Assembly: GCA_008933995.1 (NCBI GenBank)
Contig: WARS01000011.1
Coordinates: forward strand, 14,413,516 to 14,477,515
DNA from: Datnioides undecimradiatus
Lineage: Eukaryota; Chordata; Actinopteri; Lobotiformes; Datnioididae
DNA: 64,000 bases
Reading direction: 5' to 3'
A program made the position numbers and the translations under genes. The notes below the pieces were generated by a model. It was not told where the DNA came from, ran no database searches, and saw nothing but the letters and a program-made list of their open reading frames with translations. This document shows, in pieces, positions 1 through 11,900 of the stretch; positions within the stretch are counted from its first letter, which is position 1; every line of letters begins with the position of its first letter.

Positions 1-85
1 TTACTGTTTTGGTTCGGTGTCGGCGCTCGGCGAGCGTCGTTTTCAGCTGCAGCAGGCAGCTGATTCAGTGACAAAGCTCTTAAAA

Positions 86-250
86 CTAACTGCGCACTAA
101 CCCGCTCAGCACCAAACGGCAGACAGACAGTTAGCAGCTAGCTGGTGAACATCATGGAGAATTCCGCAGCAGTAGAGCTAGATGTTTCTCTCACAAGTTG
201 GCAGAGACTAAAGACGGAGCTAAAACAAACTGAATATTGGATTTAAGTTA
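86..250 (+). repeat. Degenerate dispersed repeat, family A
   Basis: The phrases CCCGCTCAGCACCAAACGGC, TAGCAGCTAGCTGGTGAACA and ACTGAATATTGGATTTAAG match a repeat I recall from percomorph genomes. Related fragments lie at about 540-610 (minus), 9385-9460 (plus) and 31540-31605 (minus). The family name is not recalled. Confidence 0.55.
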
Positions 251-539
251 TAGGACGGCAAGAAACGTTCCTCTAAATGAATGATAGTGTTTCTCTCCAA
301 CTGCCGGTTGTGTGAATAAGCGACTGTTAGCCATATAAAGTGAAACGGCGATGTTTTATAAATGTTCACATTTTTCCACTGCCCCTAAAATGCCAGAGAA
401 GTCAAGTAAAAGTCAAGGAGTCTGACACTTGGAGGCTGTTTGTGTCCACATATAAAAAAAAAGGAGGTCAAACATTCACACCCACTCCATCTTTTCCACC
501 AACTGCAATGTGAAATATCTGTCTCATAGCCGCTAAATG

Positions 540-610
540 CTTCACTTCCACCAGCTAGTCATTAACTTCGTCTGTGTGCTGGGTAGACGTCGCTGGGAGC
601 AGGGGGAGTG
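540..610 (-). repeat. Family A fragment, opposite orientation
   Basis: TTCCACCAGCTAGTCATTAA and the flanking CGCTAAATGC are the reverse-complement counterpart of the copy at 86-250. The two therefore form a loose inverted pair. Confidence 0.45.
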
Positions 611-1106
611 GACCAAAACAGTGATGTCGTGGGCCGTAAAACCAAAACAATGAGTTTAAAGGCAGTGAAAAGCTCCATTAGGCTGAAGGGTCTGGTGACG
701 ATCTTTTGTGGGTTTGTCATGACAAGCAACCTCTTTTGCCTCGCGCGTAGTCATTCAATCCCATATCAATATAAAAATATCGATTAGAGCAGCGTTCAGA
801 ACTCTGCATTCCACAAGAGCAATTCATTTTTAGACGAGCTACGTGCGGTACAGCTGCAAAACACTTCGAGCTCTGGGACACTCGTATTTTACAGGAGTTT
901 TGGCGCACGCCTGTACTTCAGTGTATCACTCAGCGTGTAGTTTGCAGTTTATGGATACAATCACTGAGTTTACAAGGTTCCCCATGCCTGCTCTCAGATG
1001 GGTATCAAAGGCTAAAAGAAGATAAAACTTAATGAGTGCAGTGTCAATTAGCCAAAAACACGGCTGTTTTAAAATGTTTGAGATTAAAAGTGTGTAGAGT
1101 TTTATT

Positions 1107-1290
1107 GCATCTGGTGGCGGGGTTGCTGATTGCTACACATTTGGAAGGTGAGTTGAGGGGTATTCAGTTAGTAACAGAGTCTACTGTAACTTTGACTAGA
1201 GCCAAACTTTCTGGAGCCAGTGTTTGGGTTGTTCGTCTAAGGCTACTTTAGAGAGATGGTGGTGCCATCGGCAAACTTGCATTACGCGAC
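1107..1290 (-). repeat. Degenerate dispersed repeat, family B
   Basis: Reads as a weak reverse-complement relative of the repeat at 56617-56905. Shared phrases include CATCTGGTGGCGGGGTTGCT, GAGGGGTATTCAG and GAGCCAGTGTTTGG. Confidence 0.4.
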
Positions 1291-1823
1291 TCTTATGTAT
1301 ATATACAAAAGGCTAATTCTAAGATAATGAAAACAAAGCGTCTTAGCTCGCAGGTAGAGCTGAAATAACATGGATTTTAAACAGTTAGCAACTACCAATA
1401 TAGCACTGATATTGTGACTCTTTTAGCTTAAATGTGGATTTTGCCACAATTTCGCACTGACGTGACTGTGCAAAGGTCCTCCAAAGGCTCCAAAGGCTGT
1501 ATTTAAACAAATAACATAATAACATGTCTATGCACCTCTGAACAATATACTCAGATACTAATTTGGTACCAAAGGGTCCGGGATAGATTCTCGCTTCAGC
1601 TGATTATACACTTGTGACTACACAGTTCTGAGTATTATATTAAAAGTTTATCAATAGATCCCTGTAAATTATACACAGCGAATCTTTCAAAAGGAAGACC
1701 AAGGTATTTGGTTCTTCCTTCGAGATGCCCTCTCATGTCCTGTCCTACAAAACTGGGGAGAAAAACCATATAACCAGCCTATTTTCAACGCACTTGACAG
1801 CAGCACTTCTTAAAGAGCGTCAC

Positions 1824-2965
1824 CTTTTCAAAGAGCAGATCGCTGAGGGACTGCGCGAACTCTCCATCCTCCATCAGCAGGAAGTGGCGGAGTGCCTCAA
1901 AGTGTCTTTCCACACCCAGCTCCACAAAGAAGTAGTCCACCACCGCCTTGTTCACCAAAGACACACTGTGGATTGAAGGTGAAGGAGAGGATGACCAAGA
2001 CGAGCAGAGAAAAGTTTTGAAACCAGAATCGGGACTGGAAATGATGCTGACTTGCAAATTTGACACAGGTTGTGAGGATGATAGACGTCAGCTCTGGAGC
2101 GAGCTCGGGGGAATATATTGGTGTTTTTTCACTTCCTCAGTCCCATTACTTTAAATTATTCCTAAGAAATTCACATTTATATAACAGTGGGATTTAAGGA
2201 ATGTTCTCTTTAACTGAAAAGTCAGCAGGAAAGAGATAAAAATAGAGTTGAAACTCTCTGGCAGACTCCATTGCGTCGTCTAAGCGTGGGATAAAAATGT
2301 GTTAATAAAAATTTAGAGCTATGAATTCCAACGCTAAATATACTGCACCCCCTCTGTGTGCAGAAAGGGATGAGAAAGCCATTTCTTTACACACAAAGGC
2401 TAAACTGCATAGTGTGCAGAAACATTGTAGGTGAAGACTGACAAGCTTGTCTAGAGTTCTGATGGAATTTCAAACAGGAAAAGGATCCTAGGAAGATGGA
2501 GGGTAATAAGAATTTAAATTATTCCCCCAGTGCAGAATATGCACTCGTCTACAGTTTAAGTGGTCTGAAGAAGCAGAAAAATGGCAAGAGATCAGTGGAA
2601 ACTTCACACCTGCATTTCTCTTAACTGCATTATTTAGCTTTACAGGTAAAATAATAACATGTCCTTTCCAGACTCTCAAAAGTCAGACTTGTAAACAACA
2701 ACTTGCAATGTGCTTACAAATGCGATGTTTTGCAATCCCTATCTAACACAAAACAGATCCTTTCCTCCTGCAGAGTTCTGCCAGTCAGACACTCACTGTG
2801 TGATGAGCGGGGTAGTGACAGAGTGTTTTATTAGAACTGGCAGGGAAACCATCTCGCTGAGTTGGACAGCAGTGGTGTCTGTGGCTCTGCGGAGTGTGAA
2901 GTCCATCGGAAGGCCCCAGGGGCCCCGAGTTACCTGCTTCAGCAGCTGACACTCGGGGGACGAAG
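1824..2965 (-). other. tubgcp6: tubgcp6 start of the C-terminal GRIP2 domain
   Basis: Exons 2965-2797 and 1965-1824 encode LPMDFTLRRATDTTAVQLSE, SLPVLIKHSVTTPLIT, then VNKAVVDYFFVELGVERHFE and ALRHFLLMEDGEFAQSLSDL. This is the beginning of the conserved C-terminal GCP domain that binds gamma-tubulin. The two exons join with a split histidine codon (CA|T). The domain breaks off at FEK with a phase-0 donor and continues beyond the left edge. Confidence 0.92.
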
Positions 2966-5900
2966 CTGTGTGAGGGGAAGATGACAGGCATGCGTCTGAA
3001 TAAACATCACTCCCATACCTGTAGAAAACGGTTTTTAATAGTGCAAAAATGCATGCTGAGTCAACAGAGGTGGGATAATCCATGTGGTGGGGTGTTTTTT
3101 TGACAAGTGATGTAAAATAAAAAAATTATTAGTCACTTGATAGCAGAAGTTACTGCCCGTTTTGTTAATTGATGTGAACAAAATATTTCTTTTTAATTAT
3201 TTTAATAATGGATTACAGATTGTCTAACAGAGTAAATTATCCAAAAGCTCTCCTTTCTGTTTTCTGAAATGATAATGTTCAACTCGTCTTCTTAATCTTC
3301 TGTGACATTACTGATAGTTGTGTCTGACAAAACGTGGCATTGAATACGTTACTAAGAATATGTGAACTTGGTCATTTATTTAAAAAATAATCAATATTCA
3401 TAATAATAATGAGAATAACTGCTAGTTGAGGGCCTTAAACATAATATATGTCTGAAACAACCTCATCAAAAACAAAACAGAGACTTCACAACTAGTATTT
3501 ACTGTAGGGTTGTTTCATTATATAAGCACCATATTGTAAGTTGCTCCAAATATTTTGTCCATCCTCTGTATCGATGGTAACACTCTCTAAATAAATAGGG
3601 CTCCTGACTTTGATCAGCAGTGTGGAAAATGTATTCGGCTGAGTAGATTCTGATTGATTTCATGGAGAGCCTGGAAGCTGGCATGAATAATAGCAGCATG
3701 ACTGAACAACACACGCAGAGTGAAAAAGACAAGATATTACTTCAACGAGCCATGATGCATCCCACCCAAACATAAACCAGACTTAATACCCTCATGAAAT
3801 ATCACTGCTTTTTATGCAACCTCTGTGCCCGCTGGTGGAGTAAATATTTAACAACCCCTGGAAATGAACCACCACTGAGCATGTTTTAATTTACATGATG
3901 TGAGCTCTGCCGCTCTAATGGGTATCATTTTTATTTCTCTGCAATTTAACATGATGCTTTGGCGTATTTCAATGGATGTTTCATTTCTCATTCGGTTATT
4001 CCGGAGACATTAAAGAGTAAACAGGTCACAAAAAATTAGGACTTTATTTATTTATTTATTTATTTATTTATTTTACGGGATCTGTACTGTAGGCCACCAG
4101 CCCTTTGTTGATTACAAAATTGGTTACACTTGGTCTTTCACCCAGCATGTTTGATCTCATCTTCTGAGTGTCCACAAGTAAAGGCAACAGTCTTAGCAGC
4201 ATTATTGTATTTTGTCCCTTGCACTGTACGGTTCACTTGTAAAATACTGACATAAAGCAGACGCAAGATCATCAATATGAAGTCCATGGGAAGTACATTT
4301 ATGTTATTATTTCAATGTCCTCACTGTTTGATTAATGGTGTGTTCACACATTCTGTTCATAAATTAAAATGTAAATGTCAAGTTCAAGACTTAACTTCTA
4401 TTTTTGTATACTGAGAATTACATAATATTCTGTTGCCGGTTTATTAGGTAAAATACTGCAGTCCTGTAAGAAAGTAAGGAAGTAAGAAAGTACCTCCATG
4501 AAATGTATGAAGCTGAAGCTGAGGCTGAAGCTGAAGGTTCGGCGCTGGTGTTTTCCAGTGTTGCATGTGTGATCATTTTGGAGGATGGCATTTGAAGTGC
4601 TGCCACATTTTCTCATTTGTCATACACAAAGAGGCATTTCTAATATTTATTTTACCCTCATTTATATAAAAAGAGCACATCAGAGTGTCACTATAGCACA
4701 ATTAAACAAAATGACATAAATTCCTAAATTTAAAATGAACATCTTTTTTTAAATAGGTTCAGCAAAACGGCACCATTGTGTCTATAATCATGACCTCGTG
4801 GCCCAAATTCCCCTCAGTTGCCCATTTCAGTGTCGCCCACATTAGCTATGACCAAGGATTAATGGTTTCCTTGTCACACTCATACATTTTCGACTAACCT
4901 GTTAGGTTGAAGCAGTCTTCGTAGTGTTCCACCTGGTACTGAGCAGACAAAGCCAAGAGGTATTCCTGCTCAGACTTTTCTCCGGGGGACAAACCGTAGC
5001 TGGCTGCCCAAGAGCCCGTGCTCTCAACCAGCTGCTCACCAGGGCTGTCTGACTTAGAACCTGAAAAAATGCAAAACAGTAACCAGTAACTTTAAACACA
5101 ATCTTCATTTGTTCCTTTCCTACATAAAATAAAACCCCTTCCATATATCACATATCTAGTTTGTATTAGCTTATTAGCTCACATGCAAATGTTGTAATAA
5201 GCTTTGAATGAAAATACCAATGAAATAAGGAAAATGAGGTACAAGTTCAAAACAAAGGTTTGGGTATCAAAGAAAAATAAACCTTTGACATCAAACTCAA
5301 ATCAACAAATTTTAAGATTGTCCCAAACCTACAGTATTGTACGTTTTACACTTTGCATGCTTCCTGAAAACACGCAGAAAACGATTTTACTTTCTAATCA
5401 CAAGAAAAGCTCAAAGCCTCTTGGTCAAAGCCACAACCTCTAAATATTGCACGGTGGAAAGAAATCATTTGGTTTATTCATTGTCAGGCAAAGCTGCAGA
5501 TGAAAATAGATATATGTATAAATAACTAATCTTTTTCAAGTAGTCATCAATTAATCAGCTGAGAGTATCCTTTATTTCTACTTGAGCAAATGATCATCTG
5601 CTCTATGTTTTTCTGTTGAGTCTTGCATGGATGCAATGAAAATAAAAAAGATCATATCATCTTATACTATCTTTAGCTCACAACGTGGCACTTAAGTTTG
5701 CCTCGCAACTGCAGAGTATGAATCACATAATATAATTCGTTACCTTTAGCATCTTCGTCGTCTTCCATCTTTTGCCGATTTCCACCACCTTTGCCTTTCA
5801 CCACACAACCGACTCCGAGGGAGGAATCTGATGAGTGACCATAAGCGCTGCCTGGTACCACAGAGGCATGTGGCTCTGTCCCCAGCACCACGCAACCCAC

Positions 5901-8900
5901 CCCCAGTGTTGAATCAGAGGAGTGGCCATAGGCGCTGCCGGGTAGTGGGGACGGAAGGGAGTCAGGCTTGGACACGACACATCCAGTGCCTAAATTCGAG
6001 TCTGAAGAATGACCATGGGCACTGCCAGGTAGAGGAGAACGTTTTGGTTCGTCTCCTAAAACTACACATCCGACCCCCAACGTCGAGTCTGAGGAGTGGC
6101 CGTGAGCACTTCCAGGTAGGGCGGACAAGGCAGGTTCTGATCCAGATACCACACAGCCTGTTTGAAGGACGCAGTCGGAGGCATGCCCATGTTTACTCCA
6201 ACGAGGTCTCTCTTCAGGTATGTTGGACACGAACTCGCCCACTTTTATATTAGCGTCAGAGGAGTGCCCGTGGATGCTGGGAGAAGGAAGGGGCGCAACG
6301 ACATCGGAGACATTTTCTCCAACTTTAATGTGGGCATCTGAACTGTGACCATGGATGCTGGCCGAGGGCTGAGGGGCGACTACATCTGAAACGTGCTCGC
6401 CCACTTTGATGTGGGCATCTGAGGCATGGCCGTGGACGTTTGGAGTAGGAAGAGGAGCAACAAAATCTGAAACGTTTTCCCCAACTTTAATGTGAGAATC
6501 CGAAGAGTGACCATGAGCACTCGGGGAAGGGAGAGGAGCATCAACTTCTGAAACATGTGCTCCGACCTTGATGTGTGAATCTGAGGCGTGACCATGGACG
6601 TTAGGGGATGGAAGAGGAGCAGTCACCTCTGATACAAACTGACCAACCTTTATATGGGCATCAGAGACGTGCTCATGGGACTGTTCAGCGGAGACACGAA
6701 TGTTTGGCAAAGAAACATTTTCAGCTTTCTCTTGAGGTGGACTGTGGCCTTGAGAGATTGCGGCAAGTTGTTCAATCGCACCACAGTCAGAAGGACTTGT
6801 CACAAGGTTGTGATGGCCATTATCCTCATGTTCTACCACCTCATCTTCTTTTTTAATCTCAGATTTATTTTGTTCTTCATTTCCCTCTAATGCACTTTCC
6901 GAATTCCCCATCTCAGTCTTCTGCCCCATCACAGAAGAAACTTCTGCCGGCTTGTTGACAGTTACTGAGTCGCTCCCATCCACTAGCTGCACTGAGGCAT
7001 GGGAGGGATGTCCATAAATACTTGCTTTAGATGTATTTTGGGGCTCCTCTGGGGTGAACTGACCCAAAGGAAAGCTGGATTTGGAGGCATGACCAAAGGG
7101 GCTCGCTTTGGGGAGACTCTCCTGGACTTGAGACATGTTCTCTCCAACAGCAATGTGAGAATAAGAGGGGTGGATTTGGATCAACTCAGGCTGGACTGCA
7201 GTCCCCCAGCGACCCCGGGGCTGGGCCGACGCTTGGCCAGAAATACCCTCAAGTGGACTAAAGGGGGCACTAAAGTCATAGTCTACTAGTTGTGCTGTAG
7301 GACATACTTCAGGTAGGTCAGAGCCGATCTCCTGCAGGGCTGTGTCCACCCGCTGACTGTCAGGATTTGGTAACTTAGGGAGAAAATCATTAATGTCAAT
7401 GTCCTCAGAGATGAGGGCAGGATCCACTGTAAGGGGGGTGAGGATGGGTGAGGGTGGGTCAGGTGGTGGTGAAACAGCATCAGATTCTTGACTTCCCCCT
7501 GGCTGTAGTTCAGACGGATCCTGGGTGGGAGATTCCTGTTAAGGGAAGATACTAATGAGGACGTCTACGGCTTCAAACACTTCAGATGAGCGTGATTAAG
7601 TGGAAGGAAACGTGGATTAATGCGAAAAAACAGTGTGTTGTCATACTGTTGTTGGCTGCGGTGCAGTCTGTTGTGCTGAGGGAACAGATGGTAATATTTC
7701 CATGGGAGGTCTCTGCTGGCCTAAAGGATACTTCTCTAACATTGCCTGGAAATGAGTAATGAGAGCTTTGGTTAAAATAACTTCCCCTACCTGCCATAAT
7801 AGCAATCACTTTAATCATCTTCTCCTCGTCCTCTGTGTCTGTTTTTTCTACGGCCCTTTTATTACAAACCTGAGTCTGCTGCCTGTCACGCATGAAGAAC
7901 TGAGCCCGGGCTTCGTCAAGTCTCATTCGCTGCACCCTCCACATGGCCCGCCTCTCCCTACGAGCCGCCTCCTCTGACAGACGGCTGTACTGAGCAATCA
8001 GCTCCTTCCTACGAATTGATGGGAGTACCACAAGGTACAAGTAAATCATTTGGCAGAAGGTTTCATCCAGAGCAACTTGCAGTGCATACGTGTCTAGGAA
8101 AGGGTTAACGTCACATACAGCTGCAGCGACGATTATTCTCATTATCGATTAATCAATTAATCATTTTGCTGTACAAAGTGTCTGCAAAAGGGGATGTCGT
8201 CTAATGTCTTGTTTTGTCCAGAGGCCAACCATATTCAGTTTACAATCAGAGAACATTTAACAGACATGAAAACATTAAAACTGAACAGGCTGGAACCAGA
8301 AACTCTGCAGTTTCTCCTGATTAAAACCATCTGTTTCTATATTTTCACTCTCAGGCCCTGTGATGGATCTGAATTCAATTTCTTTTCTTGAGCCTATCAT
8401 GAAACATAGTCAAAGCAAATCCAAAACAATAAGGCATTTCAATATTCAAACTTTGCAATGAATACACGTGCAAGACAGGAAAGGTGAGGAAAGCCATTGT
8501 GAATCGGTGAAAAGTGGTAGGGTACTGGCACTTTCTACAGTTTTGGTCAACTCTGACCTCCAACACCTCATCAAGCTAACAACTTTTAGCCATCTTATGG
8601 AAATCCACTTCTGCTGTGCTCACATTACAGGCTCTGAGCACATCTGCTCATGCTGTGAAATCACATCATTATCCCAACTGCATGGGAATTCAACTCCAGC
8701 CAATGAAACATCTCACACAGATGGATCTGATGCCCCATCATGTTTGCACATAATCAGTTAATATATCCAGGATCAAATAAAATCTTAACGAAGGTTAATC
8801 AATCATCAGTAAAACATTAGCATCTCTAGTAGCGGCTGTAAAAACAGTCAGACCTGGCTCTCTGCTCCAGCTGCTCCTCCAGGGCTTGTAGTCTCTTCTC

Positions 8901-11900
8901 TCTGTCCCTGACCTCTCTGGCAAAGCTGAAGTCATCCTCCTCCTGCTTCTTCTTGGCTGCACTTCGCCACTGGTGTCAAACACACACATATTTATATATT
9001 TACAGACATCATTAACTTTTCCTTCCAAAATAGCTATTAAAAAGCGGTGTTATAGTCATTATTTTTATGAAACAATGTGAGACAATGTGACAATGTGCTA
9101 ACAAAGTGACAATGAAGAGGATCATAGTAATGAACCTGCAGAGAATAATCACCTGGATCTGCAGCTCCTCTCCACTTTCGGAAGCTTTTTAGCAAGTTTA
9201 AGCACACGTTTAGCTTTTCCAGATTCAGATTTTCCAGATGGAACGTTACTGTTCTGGCTCTCATAACATCTGATCTGAGGCGCCCACAGCAAGCAAGCAT
9301 CTGTGTGGAGTTTTGTTTTTTGTTTGTTTTATTTTTTTTAAAAAACATGGCAGGTAGGGTCCAAATGGCAGGTATATATATATAGGTATATAGTGGACAA
9401 CTGAGCAGCTAAATAGCCAGATATTTCCCTCAGGAGTTGGTAGAGACAATCTGATTCCTTCCATATAAACTTAAGAGGTGATTTGTTTTCACAACTTCTT
9501 TGCGCTGACTAAAAGTGGCCAGAAAAAAAAAAAAACAAAACATCAAATTTATTGCAGGTTTAATATTAGATTACTATCGAAATTAAAAAAAAGTTTTGTT
9601 TTGCTTTCTTCATTTAACACATCACGTTTTCTTAGTCTCTTACAGACACATGCTCACTATCCTACTTACTCACACATTTCTCCTGCCAACACAAGCATGC
9701 ACAAGCGCATTTTAAACACTGCGCTCACACGCGCAACATATTTAAGTCCCTCACACATAGACATATATACACACAAACACACTACCTCTTGCTCCTGCTC
9801 CAGGTGCTGTTTCAGCTCCTCAAAACGCTCCCTCTTTTTGGCCTCCTCAGCCAGACGCTGCGACACCTGGCGCCCTACAGGAGTCGAGAGAGATAACAGT
9901 GGGCAGCTTACCCCCCCGCATAGAAAAGTACATAATATCTCCGTCTGTCTCACATGCGCGCGTGCACACACACACAAAACATCACCATCTGCCTCGCACA
10001 CACAGATATTGTCCAATTGCCAAGACAGACTTTGCACCACTCATCCAAAACTTTGCCACACACCTTTTTTGTGGTAATAAATGATGTGAGGAGTTTGCTA
10101 AACTGTGCGAGCGATGATTAGATTTCACAACCCAGAAACGTGGAAGCCGTATTAAGCGTTCCTGCTGTTGCCCCTGCGCATCGCCGCTGCTCTCCTGAGA
10201 GGAGTGAATGGGGCTGGATGGAGCTCTCGCAGTCAACAAGCGAGCGTGGGTTACGCACTAAGCCGAGCTATTTGTTAAAAGTATACTCAGCAGGACGGGG
10301 GTGTGCGTATACATCAAGAACTATATAAAATTATACTCGCAGTGTGTGCGTGTAAGTGTAACACCAACCACGGATGCTCTCCAGGGTTTTGGCTGCCGAC
10401 TCTCTGACCTGATTGATCAGCTCCTGCCGTGCCTGCTCCGCTCGCTGGGCCTTACAATAGACAGACAAGAAATCATCATTAACAAAGATCTATCTGCCTG
10501 CCCTGTAGCTCACCTCTCCTCCCCCTCCTCTGCCAGTCAGCACTGCCAGCAGCACACATGATATAGGCCATACGAACCAGGCTGTTACACTAAATCAAGC
10601 AGCGTGCTCGCCCCAGACCTCGGCTGCACCATTTTAATGACTCACTGCTGAAATTCTTAGTACTTGAGGGGCAGTGTCATCGTCATGGATCATGTTTTGC
10701 GGAGAGAGAAAAAAGAAACATCTCTTCCTGTCTTTGGTGCCCGCTTTCCTTGATTTTCAAAAATCCAATAATGTCAGCTTGCAGAGACATAACAGTATCT
10801 TTATTAAGGTAATACACCATGTTGGCTGCCATGTCTACCAACTTTCACTGGATATAAAACAAAGTCTTATATCTTTCCTGATGCTAATTTGACAAAAAGT
10901 CTTTTCAGATATAACTGAGGAGTATTATTAACGAAAGCTTTGACTTCAAAGAAGAGAATTTCTTAATAAAATGCAGAAAAACATGCTGCTGTGTGTGGGA
11001 ACATCAGGCATGAGTCTCAGTACTTGCTCCTCCCTGCTGATGGCGCTGTGCTTGGCAACCCTCTCCATGCGTCCACGATACACAGCACAGTCCCTCTCAA
11101 TCTCCTCCACCTCCTGGAGGGAGAAGGTGACGGCTATGCGAGGCACCGGCAGCTCCGACCAGCAGATGTAGTGCTGTGGACACACAGTTAACAGGAACTT
11201 TAAGGCTTGTTGTTTGTAGTGTTAATACTAATGTGGTGACGTCGTGTTTTTCATTAATGGTCATTAATCTGCCCATTGTCAAACTATTATAAAAACATTA
11301 TCAAAACATTTTTTTTACAGCTACAACACGCCACATCAAACCAATCTAAAAAATGCTCGTTAGCAGGTTAGCTAACGTTTTTTTCAGTCCGTAATGCCAC
11401 ATGTGTGCACAGCGACTGTGCAGTGTGTCCTGGAATAACAGACCCTCACACCAGAAATTAGCATACAGAGAAACACTGTAGTTACAGGACGCCAATTAGG
11501 CAGGAGCATGAGCCCTGTGGTTAAGGTCAGGTAGGTCGAGTCATAAGAAACATTATGAGCTGGTGAATCAGCAGGTGAGTCACAGAGAGGTGGGGAAACT
11601 TAATGCAGTTGGATTATATTAAAACTGCAAGGCTTCCCTCAGGTTCTCCATTCGTCCACCATGCCAGGTTCACTGTCACCCGACAGAAAGCAACTTGGAG
11701 ACATAATCCCGGAGTCTGGAAAGTTGTGGTTTCTTTAAATAATTAAAAATCTGTTGGCAAATCAGTTTAAATGTATAGAAAATTACAGTAAAGCAGCTAA
11801 AAGAAAAAGGTTATTTTTGTTCAAATCGACTGATTGATCATTCAACTAATTGTTTCAACCCTACAAGCACCATGTCAGCGCCGTGTGATTTTTACAAAGC

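Larger units (their letters stand above)
1..1823 (-). other. Left end of window: tubgcp6 intron with repeats
   Basis: No exon of the remaining GCP C-terminal domain could be found here on either strand, so this should be part of an intron longer than 1.8 kb. It contains repeat fragments at about 86-250, 540-610 and 1107-1290. The rest is AT-rich sequence without visible function. Confidence 0.6.
5744..7535 (-). other. tubgcp6: tubgcp6 large central exon with the GCP6-specific insert
   Basis: This 1792-nt exon (acceptor after 7536, donor after 5744) encodes the disordered centre of GCP6. It starts ESPTQDPSELQPGG and is rich in proline, serine and acidic residues. It carries three worn repeat units, an acidic spacer (EIKKEDEVVEHEDNGHH) and then the long repeat array. 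No other GCP family member has this insert. In human GCP6 the matching repeats are phosphorylated by PLK4. Confidence 0.9.
7870..11173 (-). other. tubgcp6: tubgcp6 charged coiled-coil segment
   Basis: Five short exons (11173-11024, 10450-10369, 9874-9786, 8969-8854, 8008-7870) encode an almost uninterrupted E/K/R/Q-rich stretch. Examples are EEVEEIERDCAVYRGRME, RQVSQRLAEEAKKRERFEEL and EVRDREKRLQALEEQLEQRA, followed by RKELIAQYSRLSEEAARRER. The heptad-like pattern predicts a long coiled coil between the GRIP1 domain and the repeat region, as in human GCP6. Confidence 0.8.

Noticed and set aside
153-245. Short open frame starting ATGGAGAATTCC near the left edge, resembling a first exon
   Set aside because: It lies inside the family A dispersed repeat and ends after 30 codons; no splice partner or homology was seen.
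5831-6253. 140-codon plus-strand open frame
   Set aside because: It is the antisense shadow of the in-frame tubgcp6 repeat array, which keeps other frames open.
7582-8142. Single 186-codon minus-strand open frame
   Set aside because: It reads through an intron. The real coding is two exons (8008-7870 and 7745-7647) in different frames, joined in phase.
9478-10077. 199-codon plus-strand open frame
   Set aside because: Low-complexity His/Thr/Ser content from CA-rich intron sequence, opposite a true tubgcp6 exon (9786-9874).
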